Positions 1 through 6,926 of a stretch of DNA of 13,781 nucleotides are shown here, one piece after another. Under the pieces are notes generated by a model that saw only the letters and a list, made by a program, of their open reading frames with translations, did no database searches and was not told the origin of the DNA. This DNA comes from JBFWQM01 sp050249455 (GTDB lineage Bacteria > Pseudomonadota > Alphaproteobacteria > MPNO01 > VGEU01): assembly GCA_050249455.1 (NCBI GenBank), contig JBFWQM010000150.1, positions 1 to 13,781 on the forward strand, written 5' to 3'. Position numbers and translations under genes: made by a program. Position 1 is the first letter of the stretch; every line of letters starts with the position of its first letter.

Positions 1-232
1 ACAGCGCACAGCCGCCCTCGCGGTAATAGGCGTTGATCGCCTGGGTGTGCTTGGCGATTCCGGGGCTCCACAGCCGGATGCCGCCCGGTCCGCGCAGGCC
101 GACATGCGAGCCGCCGTTGGGATCCTGCAGCTTGTCGTAGATGCGCTGGGCGTCGGCGTCCAGCGCACTGCGCTCGACCAGCGGCAGGCGGCACCGCGAA
201 TCGGGGTGAATGTCCTTGGTCAGGTCGGCCAT
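1..232 (-). CDS. Carboxymuconolactone decarboxylase/AhpD-like protein, N-terminal part (truncated by window edge)
   Basis: The gene reads leftward from an ATG at 232-230 and is cut off at base 1, so only 77 N-terminal residues are visible. The protein begins MADLTKDIHPDSRCRLP and continues with a LVERSALDADAQRIYDKLQ segment and a GPGGIRLWSPGIAKH segment. This layout (PLV-R--LD--A--IYD, then a glycine-rich GPGG---SP stretch before the helical core) is what I recognise from the N-termini of carboxymuconolactone-decarboxylase/AhpD-like proteins in aromatic degradation clusters. The catalytic region, including any CxxC/His motif, lies outside the window, so a decarboxylase or peroxidase activity cannot be judged. 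A GGGAG ribosome site sits about 10 bases upstream of the start. The gene is divergent from the flavin monooxygenase at 361, so the two may share control. The family call is moderate because the diagnostic half is missing. Confidence 0.65.
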   Translation of the reverse strand, partial: MADLTKDIHPDSRCRLPLVERSALDADAQRIYDKLQDPNGGSHVGLRGPGGIRLWSPGIAKHTQAINAYYREGGCAL

Positions 233-300
233 CGTCGTCGCGCTCCCGGTTGTGAGGGGCCGACGATGCGGCACCGCGGCGGGTGCGGCAAGGGCGTCGG

Positions 301-330
301 TTGACACGGGGCGGCGTCCGCCGCTACCCC
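301..330 (+). promoter_or_regulatory. Candidate sigma-70 promoter for the plus-strand catabolic run
   Basis: A perfect TTGACA hexamer at 301-306 is followed 17-18 bases later by a weak -10-like CTACCC/TACCCC at 324-330. It lies about 30 bases before the GTG start at 361, in the 128-base spacer between two divergent genes. A strong -35 box with a weak -10 is common for vegetative promoters in high-GC alphaproteobacteria. The -10 match is poor, so this is a candidate only. I found no convincing operator palindrome beside it. Confidence 0.35.
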
Positions 331-360
331 TCGGTTCCCGTGCCCTGCCCAGGAAGCCCC

Positions 361-1536
361 GTGACCGCAGCGCCGCCGACCCGCGAAGACGTCCTCGCCT
401 GCGCCCGGACGCTGGCGCCCCTCCTGGCGGAGAACGCGGCGGCGACGGAGCGCAACCGCACCCCGCTGCCGGCGGTCCATGCCGCGGTGGCCGACGCCGG
501 CCTCTACCGGCTGCTCGCCGCGCCGCGGCTGGGCGGCTTCGACCTCGGCGCGCTCACCCACATGGAGGTGGCGGCGATCCTGGCGGCGGCCTGCGGCTCC
601 TCCGCCTGGGTGCAGTGCCTGGTCGGCTACCACAACTTCCTGGTCGGCTGGTACCCGGCGGAGGCGCAGGACGAGATCATGGCCGACGGCCGGCCGCTGT
701 TCGCCGGCCTGGTCATGGGCCCGCCGGTCACGGCGGAGCGGGTCGGCGGCCGGGTCAGGATGACCGGTCGCTTCCCCTATGTCAGCGGCATCGACTACGC
801 CACCTGCGCCATGCTGAGCGCGCGCGACCCGGACAACCCGGCGCGCGTGCTGACTGCCCTGATCCCACGCCGCGACCTGGTCATCGACGACGACTGGCAT
901 GCGATGGGCATGCGCGGCACCGGCTCGAAGTCGGTGCTGCTCGACAGCCTGGTGGTGCCGCCGCACCGCGTGCTGACGTTCGCCGAGACGGTGGAGAAGG
1001 GTATCCCCGGCGCGGCGGTCCACGGCGGGCCGCTCTATGACGGCCGGCTCAGCGGCACCTTGTTCGCGATGGTGGTCGCCGCGCCGGCGCTCGGGCTCGC
1101 CGCCGGCGCCGTCGATGCCTACCGCGAGCGGCTGCGCACGCGGTGGAACGGCCGCATGCCGTCGTCGCAGGTGGACTGGCCGTCGTCGCAGATGGCGCTC
1201 GGCCGCGCCAACGCCCGGCTGGCGAACGTGCGCGCCGGCTTCTACGCGACGGTCGGCGACTTTCTCGGCCGGATCGCCGCGGGCGACGGCGTGACCACCG
1301 CCGACCGGGTCGCCGTCCGCATGACCACGGTGGAGGCGGTGGAGGAATGCGCCGCCATCGTGCGCGACCTGTTCGCCGACGCCGGCACTGGCGTCATGGT
1401 CGGCGACAACGCGCTGCAGCGCGCCTTCCGCGACATCGCGATGCTGCGCAGCCACTTCGTCCTGACCCCGGCCTTCGCGGCGGAGAACGCCGGCCGCGTC
1501 CAGCTCGGCCTGTCGCCCAAGCCGCCGTTCATTTAG
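361..1536 (+). CDS. Acyl-CoA dehydrogenase-fold flavin-dependent monooxygenase (HsaA/HpaB-like class)
   Basis: This is a 391-residue protein, matching the roughly 390-400 residues usual for two-component flavin monooxygenases of acyl-CoA dehydrogenase fold. The helical N-domain carries LLAAPRLGGFDLG (about residues 51-65). A central beta domain has the GRFPYVSGID segment and then MGMRGTGSKSVLLDSLVVPP, the MRGTGS---V--V-VP pattern of these proteins. The C-terminal domain contains AFRDIAMLRSHF, where this group usually has a conserved His near the flavin. Members hydroxylate phenolic or heteroaromatic substrates with reduced flavin supplied by a separate reductase, but none is encoded in this window. 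I chose the GTG at 361 because AGGAAG lies at 351-356. An open frame from an ATG at 283 has a low-complexity arginine-rich extension and crosses the TTGACA candidate. A true acyl-CoA dehydrogenase role remains possible. UbiD follows after 52 bases, suggesting an operon. Confidence 0.85.
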   Translation: MTAAPPTREDVLACARTLAPLLAENAAATERNRTPLPAVHAAVADAGLYRLLAAPRLGGFDLGALTHMEVAAILAAACGSSAWVQCLVGYHNFLVGWYPAEAQDEIMADGRPLFAGLVMGPPVTAERVGGRVRMTGRFPYVSGIDYATCAMLSARDPDNPARVLTALIPRRDLVIDDDWHAMGMRGTGSKSVLLDSLVVPPHRVLTFAETVEKGIPGAAVHGGPLYDGRLSGTLFAMVVAAPALGLAAGAVDAYRERLRTRWNGRMPSSQVDWPSSQMALGRANARLANVRAGFYATVGDFLGRIAAGDGVTTADRVAVRMTTVEAVEECAAIVRDLFADAGTGVMVGDNALQRAFRDIAMLRSHFVLTPAFAAENAGRVQLGLSPKPPFI

Positions 1537-1588
1537 CGCCGACCGCTTCTGTGCTATTCGTCGGGCAACGACATCAGGGAGCCCGAAG

Positions 1589-3058
1589 ATGGCCATGAAG
1601 CCGGAACCGGTCGACGCGCCGCGCCGCAACGAAGGCTACCAGGACCTGCGCGACCTTCTCGTCCGGTTCGAGGAGATGGGCGAGCTGGAGAAGGTCGACG
1701 GCGCCGACTGGAAGCTGGAGATCGGCGCGGTCTCCGAAACCGTCGCCGCCCGCAACCCCGGCCGCGCGCCGGCGCTGCTGTTCGACAACATCCCCGGCTA
1801 TCCGAAGGGCTTCCGCATCCTCTCCGGCGCGGCCAACGCCTACCGCCGGCTTGCCGTCGTGCTCGGCCTGCCGGAGCCGCAGAACGAGACGGACGTGGTG
1901 CGCGCGGTGCGTGCGCGGATGCAGACCGAGTTCAAGCCGATCCCGCCGGTCGAGCTGCCGACCGGGCCGGTGATGGAGAACGTGATGCGCGACGACGAGG
2001 TCGACGTGCTCGCGTTCCCGGCGCCGTTCGTGCACGAGCTCGACGGCGGCCGCTACATCGGCACCGACGACGCCGTCATCATGCGCGACCCCGACACCGG
2101 CTGGGTCAACGCTGGCACCTACCGCGTCATGGTGCACGACAGGAACACGGTCGCGATCTGGATGTCGCCGGGCAAGCACGGCCGGCTGATCCGCGACAAG
2201 TATTTCGCCAAGGGCGAGCCGTGCCCGGTCGCCATCTCGTGCGGCCATGACCCGCTGCTGTTCATCGCCGCGCACCAGGAGATCGACCACGAGGTCGACG
2301 AGCTCGCCTATGCCGGCGGCCAGCGCGGCCGCGCCATAGAGATCGTGAAGAGCGAGCTGCACGGCCTGCCCATCCCTGCTTTTGCCGAGCTGGTGCTGGA
2401 AGGCGAGATGCTGCCCGACCAGACCCGGCTGGAAGGCCCGTTCGGCGAGTTCATGGGCTACTACGCCTCCGAAGCGTCGGAGCTACCGGTGGTGAAGATC
2501 CGCCGCGTTTACTGGCGCAACAACCCGATCCTGACCCTCGCCATCCCGTCGCGGCCGCCGGAGAACTTCACCTTCGCGCGCGCCACGGTGAAGTCGGCGC
2601 TGATCTGGAATGAGGTCGAGAAGGCGGGCCTGCCCGGCGTCGCCGGGGTGTGGTGCCACGAAGCGGGCGCCGGCCGCCTATTCAACGTCATCGCGATCAA
2701 GCAGCTCTATCCCGGCCACGCCAGCCAGGCCGGGATGCTGGCCGCCACCTGCCACGCCGGCAACTACGCCGGCCGCTGGGTCGTGGTGGTGGACGAGGAC
2801 ATCGATCCCACCAACATGTTCGACGTGATCTGGGCGATGAGCACGCGCTGCGACCCGCCGGAGGACATCCAGTACCTCAAGCGGGCGTGGAGCACGCCTC
2901 TCGACCCGATGTTGCGCGCGCCGCCGTGGCAGAACAACCGCGCCATCGTCGACGCCTGCCGCCCCTACGGCTGGAAGGACAAGTTCCCGACGGTCGCCGA
3001 GGCGAGCCCCGACCTGAAGCAGAAGATCGCGGCGAAGTGGCCGCATCTTTACAAGTGA
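1589..3058 (+). CDS. UbiD-family prenylated-FMN-dependent decarboxylase
   Basis: This is a complete 489-residue UbiD-family protein. These enzymes use prenylated FMN made by a UbiX partner to decarboxylate, or carboxylate, aromatic and alpha,beta-unsaturated acids in the cytoplasm. The key residues align with those known from fungal Fdc1. The NAGTYR segment gives Asn174 and Arg179 (Fdc1 N168/R173). SPGKHG gives His197 (H191). KSELHGLPIPAFAE gives the likely metal ligand Glu256 (E233). EGPFGEFMGYY gives Glu282 and Glu287 (E277/E282). The metal/phosphate site and the Glu-Arg-Glu catalytic network therefore look intact. An AGGGAG site at 1576-1581 sits 7 bases before the ATG. Being surrounded by hydroxylase, ligase and oxidoreductase genes rather than ubiquinone genes, it is more likely a catabolic aromatic acid decarboxylase than the ubiquinone-pathway UbiD. 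The substrate cannot be inferred. No ubiX is present in the window. Confidence 0.93.
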   Translation: MAMKPEPVDAPRRNEGYQDLRDLLVRFEEMGELEKVDGADWKLEIGAVSETVAARNPGRAPALLFDNIPGYPKGFRILSGAANAYRRLAVVLGLPEPQNETDVVRAVRARMQTEFKPIPPVELPTGPVMENVMRDDEVDVLAFPAPFVHELDGGRYIGTDDAVIMRDPDTGWVNAGTYRVMVHDRNTVAIWMSPGKHGRLIRDKYFAKGEPCPVAISCGHDPLLFIAAHQEIDHEVDELAYAGGQRGRAIEIVKSELHGLPIPAFAELVLEGEMLPDQTRLEGPFGEFMGYYASEASELPVVKIRRVYWRNNPILTLAIPSRPPENFTFARATVKSALIWNEVEKAGLPGVAGVWCHEAGAGRLFNVIAIKQLYPGHASQAGMLAATCHAGNYAGRWVVVVDEDIDPTNMFDVIWAMSTRCDPPEDIQYLKRAWSTPLDPMLRAPPWQNNRAIVDACRPYGWKDKFPTVAEASPDLKQKIAAKWPHLYK

Positions 3059-3091
3059 GCGGCTGACCGCGGTCCCGGACCCGGAGACGCC

Positions 3092-3168
3092 CCCTCCCCC
3101 AACCCCCTCCCGCAAGGGGAGGGGGCTCCTAACTCCCCCTCCCCTTGCGGGAGGGGGTTGGGGGAGGG
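3092..3168. repeat. Perfect GC-rich inverted repeat (34-base arms), REP-like intergenic element
   Basis: The arm at 3092-3125 is the exact reverse complement of 3135-3168, separated by a 9-base loop (CTCCTAACT). Each arm is a run of C/T tracts ending in a GCAAGGGGAGGGGG-type stretch and is itself partly self-complementary. The element begins 33 bases after the UbiD stop and ends 144 bases before the thiamine-diphosphate gene. It looks like the abundant extragenic palindromes of high-GC proteobacteria. It could end or attenuate the UbiD message or stabilise its 3' end, but there is no T-tract after it, so a classical terminator is not supported. Confidence 0.9.
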
Positions 3169-3172
3169 CGCC

Positions 3173-3211
3173 GTCGCGTAAGCGACCAAGCAAAGCGGTC
3201 GCGCAAGCGAC
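3173..3211 (+). repeat. Two tandem GTCGC-N4-GCGAC mini-hairpins with GNRA-type loops
   Basis: GTCGCGTAAGCGAC at 3173-3186 and GTCGCGCAAGCGAC at 3198-3211 are 13/14 identical direct repeats, 25 bases apart. Each would fold in RNA as a 5-bp stem closed by a GNRA tetraloop (GUAA, then GCAA). GCGACC at 3182-3187 is also complementary to GGTCGC at 3197-3202, so a third hairpin would exclude both others. They lie directly after the long inverted repeat, about 100 bases upstream of the start at 3313, and may form its leader or be part of the same repeat element. Confidence 0.6.
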
Positions 3212-3276
3212 AAAACGATCACCGCGAATCCGTTTGCGCCCTCCCGCCGTCCCGGCGCAGCATTGCGGCCAATCAA

Positions 3277-3291
3277 GATCGGCAACCGATC
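3277..3291 (+). promoter_or_regulatory. Short hairpin next to the ribosome site of the ThDP enzyme gene
   Basis: GATCGG at 3277-3282 pairs with CCGATC at 3286-3291 around a CAA loop, ending 9 bases before the GGAGG ribosome site at 3301-3305. A second small dyad, ATTG-N4-CAAT, lies at 3262-3273. The arms are short, so chance is a real alternative. A role as operator or in leader folding is inference. Confidence 0.25.
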
Positions 3292-3312
3292 GGCACGCTG
3301 GGAGGCGGCAAC

Positions 3313-5007
3313 ATGCAGAACTTTCTCGACGGCGGCGAGGCGGTGGTCCAGGCGTTCCGCTGCCTGGGCGTGGACTACGTCATGGCCTCGCCCGGCTCCG
3401 AATGGGGCGCGGTGTGGGAGGCGTTCGCGCGCCAGAAGGTGCAGAACACGCCCGGCCCGGTCTATTTCAGCTGCGCGCACGAAACCCTCGCGGTCGACCT
3501 CGCCATCGGCTACACGGCCTATACCGGCCGGCCGCAGGCGGTGATGCTGCACACCGGCGTCGGGCTGCTGCAGGGCGCGATGGGCATCGACGCGGCGCAG
3601 CGCCAGGGCATCCCGATGGTGATCGTTTCGGGCGAGGCGCTGACCTACGGCGACGCCAAGGGCTTCGACCCCGGCCCGCAGTGGCAGGCCGCGCTCAGCG
3701 TCGTCGGCGGGCCGCAGCGCCTGGTCGAGCCGATCGTCAAGTGGGCGACCCAGGCGGCGAGCCCGTCGACCCTGTTCCAGCAGGTCATCAACGCCGGCGA
3801 GATGGCGCAGCGCTCGCCCGCCGGCCCGACCTACCTGACGGTGCCGATCGAGACGATGCTCGCCGAATGGTCGCCGCCGGAGAAATTCCGCATGGCGCCG
3901 CCGGTGTCGCGCCCCGTCGCGTCGGCCGCCGACGTGGCGCGCGCGGCAAAGCTCCTGGTCGATGCGAAGAACCCGCTGATCATCGCCGAATCCTCCGGCC
4001 GCGATCCGGCCGGATACCACGCGCTGGTCGAGCTGGCGGAGCTGCTGGCGATCCCGGTGGTCGAGGCCGCGTGGGCCGACTACGCCAACTTCCCCAAGGA
4101 CCACCCGCTGCACCAGGGCTTCGGCCGCCACCCCTTCTTCGACGAGGCGGACGTGATCTTCGCGCTCCGCTCGCGCGCGCCGTGGTACCCGCCGTCGAAG
4201 AAGCCGGCCAAGGCGACCGTGGTGGCGCTCGACGAGACGCCGTTCCGGCCGTCGATGGCCTATCACAACATCCCCGCCGACATGTTCCTCGAAGGCGACG
4301 TGGCGGCGACACTGAAGCTGATCGCGCAAGCCGTCGGCGCCGATGCGGCCGGGCGCGCCGTCGTCGCGGCGCGGCGCGAACGCTGGGCGCAGGCGCACAA
4401 GGCCCTGCATGACGGCTACCGCGCGGCGGAGGCAAAGGCGGCCGGCACGAAGCCGATGGCGCCGCTGACCCTGGTGCAGGCGCTCGGCGCCAACCTGCCG
4501 CGCGACACGATCTATGTCGACGAGACGATCACCCACCGCGGCCTGCTGCTGCGCCATCTGCCCGACGGCGGGCCGCAGAGCTATTTCCGCGTCCAGGGCG
4601 GGCTGGGGCAGGGGCTCGGCGTCGCGCTCGGCGTCAAGATGGCGGAGAAGAAGCGGCCCGTCGTCACGGTCATCGGCGACGGCTCGTTCATGTACAACCC
4701 GATCGTCCAGAGCCTGTCGCTGGCACGCCAGGAGAAGCTGCCGCTCATGATCGTGATCTTCAACAACGGCGGCTACGACGCCATGAAGCTGGAGCACAAG
4801 GCGTTCTATCCCGAAGGCGTCTCCGCCGCGCACAACATCTACCCGGGGCGCGAGATCACCGGCCTCGACTACGAGGCGCTGGCGCCGGTGTTCGGCGGCG
4901 TCGGCCGCAAGGTCGACGACCCCGCCGCGCTGCCCGCCGCGCTGAAGGAAGGCATGGCCGCGGTGAACGAGGGCCGCAGCGCGATCATCAACGTCGCGGT
5001 GGCGTAG
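3313..5007 (+). CDS. Thiamine-diphosphate-dependent enzyme (acetolactate synthase/2-oxo acid decarboxylase superfamily)
   Basis: The 564-residue protein has the three-domain ThDP layout. The N-terminal PYR domain holds the catalytic Glu in CAHETLAVDLAIGY (Glu57). A central domain (about 190-340) has the NPLIIAESSGRDP and PVVEAAWADYANFP segments. The C-terminal PP domain has GDGSFMYNP (455-463) followed by NN at 484-485, the canonical GDG-X26-NN site for Mg2+ and diphosphate. This superfamily decarboxylates or condenses 2-oxo acids. The catabolic context fits a decarboxylase or lyase on a pathway intermediate better than branched-chain amino acid synthesis, and no small regulatory subunit gene is adjacent. 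I chose the ATG at 3313 because GGAGG lies at 3301-3305 with 7-base spacing; the open frame extends back to 3145 but runs into the palindromic repeat. Repeats flank the gene on both sides (3092-3168 and 5040-5138). The substrate is unknown. Confidence 0.88.
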   Translation: MQNFLDGGEAVVQAFRCLGVDYVMASPGSEWGAVWEAFARQKVQNTPGPVYFSCAHETLAVDLAIGYTAYTGRPQAVMLHTGVGLLQGAMGIDAAQRQGIPMVIVSGEALTYGDAKGFDPGPQWQAALSVVGGPQRLVEPIVKWATQAASPSTLFQQVINAGEMAQRSPAGPTYLTVPIETMLAEWSPPEKFRMAPPVSRPVASAADVARAAKLLVDAKNPLIIAESSGRDPAGYHALVELAELLAIPVVEAAWADYANFPKDHPLHQGFGRHPFFDEADVIFALRSRAPWYPPSKKPAKATVVALDETPFRPSMAYHNIPADMFLEGDVAATLKLIAQAVGADAAGRAVVAARRERWAQAHKALHDGYRAAEAKAAGTKPMAPLTLVQALGANLPRDTIYVDETITHRGLLLRHLPDGGPQSYFRVQGGLGQGLGVALGVKMAEKKRPVVTVIGDGSFMYNPIVQSLSLARQEKLPLMIVIFNNGGYDAMKLEHKAFYPEGVSAAHNIYPGREITGLDYEALAPVFGGVGRKVDDPAALPAALKEGMAAVNEGRSAIINVAVA

Positions 5008-5039
5008 GGTCGGACCCGACTTTTCGAGGCCGGCCGCCA

Positions 5040-5138
5040 CCCACCTCACCCAACCCTCTCCTCCCAAACTGGGAGGAGAGGGCTTTCGAGTTCTCCCTCT
5101 CCTCCCGTTGCGGGAGGAGAGGGTCGGGGTGAGGTGGG
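5040..5138. repeat. Double-hairpin GC-rich inverted repeat, REP-like intergenic element
   Basis: Two near-identical hairpins sit side by side. CCCTCTCCTCCC at 5054-5065 pairs with GGGAGGAGAGGG at 5071-5082 (loop AAACT), and the same stem recurs at 5095-5106 with 5112-5123 (loop GTTGC). The outer arms CCCACCTCACCC (5040-5051) and GGGTGAGGTGGG (5127-5138) also pair, so the whole block can fold as one long stem. It begins 32 bases after the ThDP gene stop and ends 93 bases before the GMC gene. Its design parallels the element at 3092-3168. No T-tract follows. Confidence 0.88.
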
Positions 5139-5231
5139 GAGCCCCGCAGTTTCGAAGCGCCGCGATTCCCCCTACCTCCCCGCCGCGGTCGCGGTCACAA
5201 TGGCCGCAAAGGGCCGCGGGAGAGGGCTGCA

Positions 5232-6848
5232 ATGGACTACGACTACATCATCGTCGGCGGCGGGTCGGCGGGCTGCGTGCTGGCCAACCGGCTGACCGAG
5301 GATCCGCGGGTCAACGTGCTGCTGCTGGAAGCCGGCGGCAAGGACAGCAACCCGTGGATCCATTTGCCGGTCGGCTTCGTCAAGCTGCTCGACCACCCGG
5401 TGCTTAACTGGCGCTTCGCCACCGAGCCGGAGCCGCACCTCAACAACCGCAACATCCCGATCCCGCGCGGCAAGGTGCTGGGCGGGTCGTCGTCGATCAA
5501 CGGCCTGATCTACGTGCGCGGCCAGCGCCAGGACTACGACATCTGGGCGCAGTCGGGCTGCCGCGGCTGGTCGTTCGAGGACGTGCTGCCCTACTTCAAG
5601 AAGTCGGAGGACAACGAGCGCGGCGCCAGCGCGCTGCATGGCGCCGGCGGCCCCTTGCCGGTCTCCGACCAGAAGTCCGGCAACCCGATCTGCGACGCCT
5701 TCGTCGCGGCGGCGGAGCAGGTCGGGCTGCCGCGCAACGACGACTACAACGGCGACTCGCAAGAAGGCATCTGCTACAGCCAGGTCACCATCCGCAAGGG
5801 CCGGCGCGCCAGCGCGGCGCAGGCGTTCCTCAAGCCCGCGATGAAGCGCCCCAACCTGCGGGTGGAGATCAACGCCCACACCCGCCGCGTGCTGCTGGAA
5901 GGCCGCCGCGCGGTCGGCGTCGAATACCAGACCGGCGGCGCGGTGCGCCAGGTGCGTGCCGGGCGCGAGGTCATCCTGGCCGCCGGCGCGATCTGCTCGC
6001 CGCAGATCCTGGAGCTGTCGGGCATCGGCCAGGGCGAGCGGCTGCGCGACCTCGGCATCGCGGTGGCGCACGACCTGCCGGGCGTCGGCGAGAACCTGCA
6101 GGACCACTTCATCATCCGCATGCAGTGGCGCGCGACGCAGAAGTGCAGCTTCAACGAGCTGTCGCGCGGCCTGCCGCTGGCGCGCGAGGTGGCGCGCTAC
6201 GCGTTCTTCCGCGACGGCCTGCTCAGCCTGCCGGTGGCCAACGTGGTCGCGTTCGTGCGCACCCGGCCGGAGCTGGAGACGCCCGACGTCCAGTTCCACA
6301 TCCAGCCGGCGAGCTATGCCGACCCGGTCAAGCGCGTCCTCGACCGCTTCCCGGGGATCAGCTGCGCCCCGTGCCAGCTGCGCCCCGAGAGCCGCGGCAG
6401 CATCCACGCCAAGACGGCCGACCCGCTGGCACCGCCGTCGATCCGGCAGAACTTCCTGTCCGACCCGCTCGACCGCACGACGGCGGTGGCCGGCATGCGC
6501 TGGGGCCGCCGCATCCTGGGCGCCCCGGCGCTGGCGCCGTTCTGCGGCGAGGAGATCAGGCCTGGCAAGGATGTGCAAAGCGACGACGAATTCCTCGACT
6601 ACGCCAGGCGCAACGGCGCGACGGTCTACCACCCCGTCGGCACGTGCAGGATGGGGACCGATCCCAAGTCGGTGGTGGACCCGGAGCTGCGGGTCCACGG
6701 CATCGCCGGGCTCAGGGTGATCGACGCCTCGGTCATGCCGCGGCTGGTGTCAGGCAACACCAACGCGCCGACCATCATGATCGCGGAGAAGGGGGCCGAC
6801 ATGATCAAGGCGGCGGCGCAGGCCGGCGCGCCGGCGCAGGCCGCCTGA
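5232..6848 (+). CDS. GMC-family FAD-dependent alcohol oxidoreductase (choline dehydrogenase-like)
   Basis: At 538 residues this is the usual length for bacterial GMC oxidoreductases. The N-terminal dinucleotide fold has GGGSAG at 9-14 and Glu33 in LLLEAG for the FAD ribose. GMC signature 1 covers about 80-103 (GKVLGGSSSINGLIYVRG). Signature 2 is GAICSPQILELSGIG at 252-266. The catalytic pair is His467 in YHPVGTCRMG and Asn511 in SGNTNAPT, matching the His/Asn pair of choline oxidase. Such enzymes oxidise primary alcohols, and sometimes the hydrated aldehyde further to the acid. Here it probably oxidises a side-chain alcohol of an aromatic or furan-type intermediate, or an alcohol entering the pathway; true choline activity is unlikely from context. 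A purine-rich GGGAGAGGG stretch ends about 5 bases before the ATG. The VOC gene follows after about 78 bases. Confidence 0.92.
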   Translation: MDYDYIIVGGGSAGCVLANRLTEDPRVNVLLLEAGGKDSNPWIHLPVGFVKLLDHPVLNWRFATEPEPHLNNRNIPIPRGKVLGGSSSINGLIYVRGQRQDYDIWAQSGCRGWSFEDVLPYFKKSEDNERGASALHGAGGPLPVSDQKSGNPICDAFVAAAEQVGLPRNDDYNGDSQEGICYSQVTIRKGRRASAAQAFLKPAMKRPNLRVEINAHTRRVLLEGRRAVGVEYQTGGAVRQVRAGREVILAAGAICSPQILELSGIGQGERLRDLGIAVAHDLPGVGENLQDHFIIRMQWRATQKCSFNELSRGLPLAREVARYAFFRDGLLSLPVANVVAFVRTRPELETPDVQFHIQPASYADPVKRVLDRFPGISCAPCQLRPESRGSIHAKTADPLAPPSIRQNFLSDPLDRTTAVAGMRWGRRILGAPALAPFCGEEIRPGKDVQSDDEFLDYARRNGATVYHPVGTCRMGTDPKSVVDPELRVHGIAGLRVIDASVMPRLVSGNTNAPTIMIAEKGADMIKAAAQAGAPAQAA

Positions 6849-6926
6849 AGGGGGCTTCTGGCCGGGGCCGGGACGGGCTAAGCTTGCCGCCGGCGGCCGC
6901 TGTCGCGACCGGATGTGGAGGTCATG

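Noticed and set aside
220..1629. Long open frame on the minus strand opposite the first flavin monooxygenase
   Set aside because: It has Arg/His/Gly-rich low-complexity translation with no family motif and is the complement of a well-supported gene. High GC removes stop codons from antisense frames.
3092..3211. CRISPR-like repeat array
   Set aside because: There are only two copies of a 14-base palindrome and one large inverted repeat, with no regular spacers and no cas genes.
3145..3312. Upstream start for the ThDP enzyme
   Set aside because: The added residues are encoded by the palindromic repeat and mini-hairpins and do not look like protein. The ATG at 3313 has a well-spaced GGAGG.
3049..5232. 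A 727-codon minus-strand open frame opposite the ThDP gene
   Set aside because: The frame crosses both palindromic repeats, shows no recognisable domain, and lies opposite a gene with intact GDG-NN and catalytic Glu motifs.
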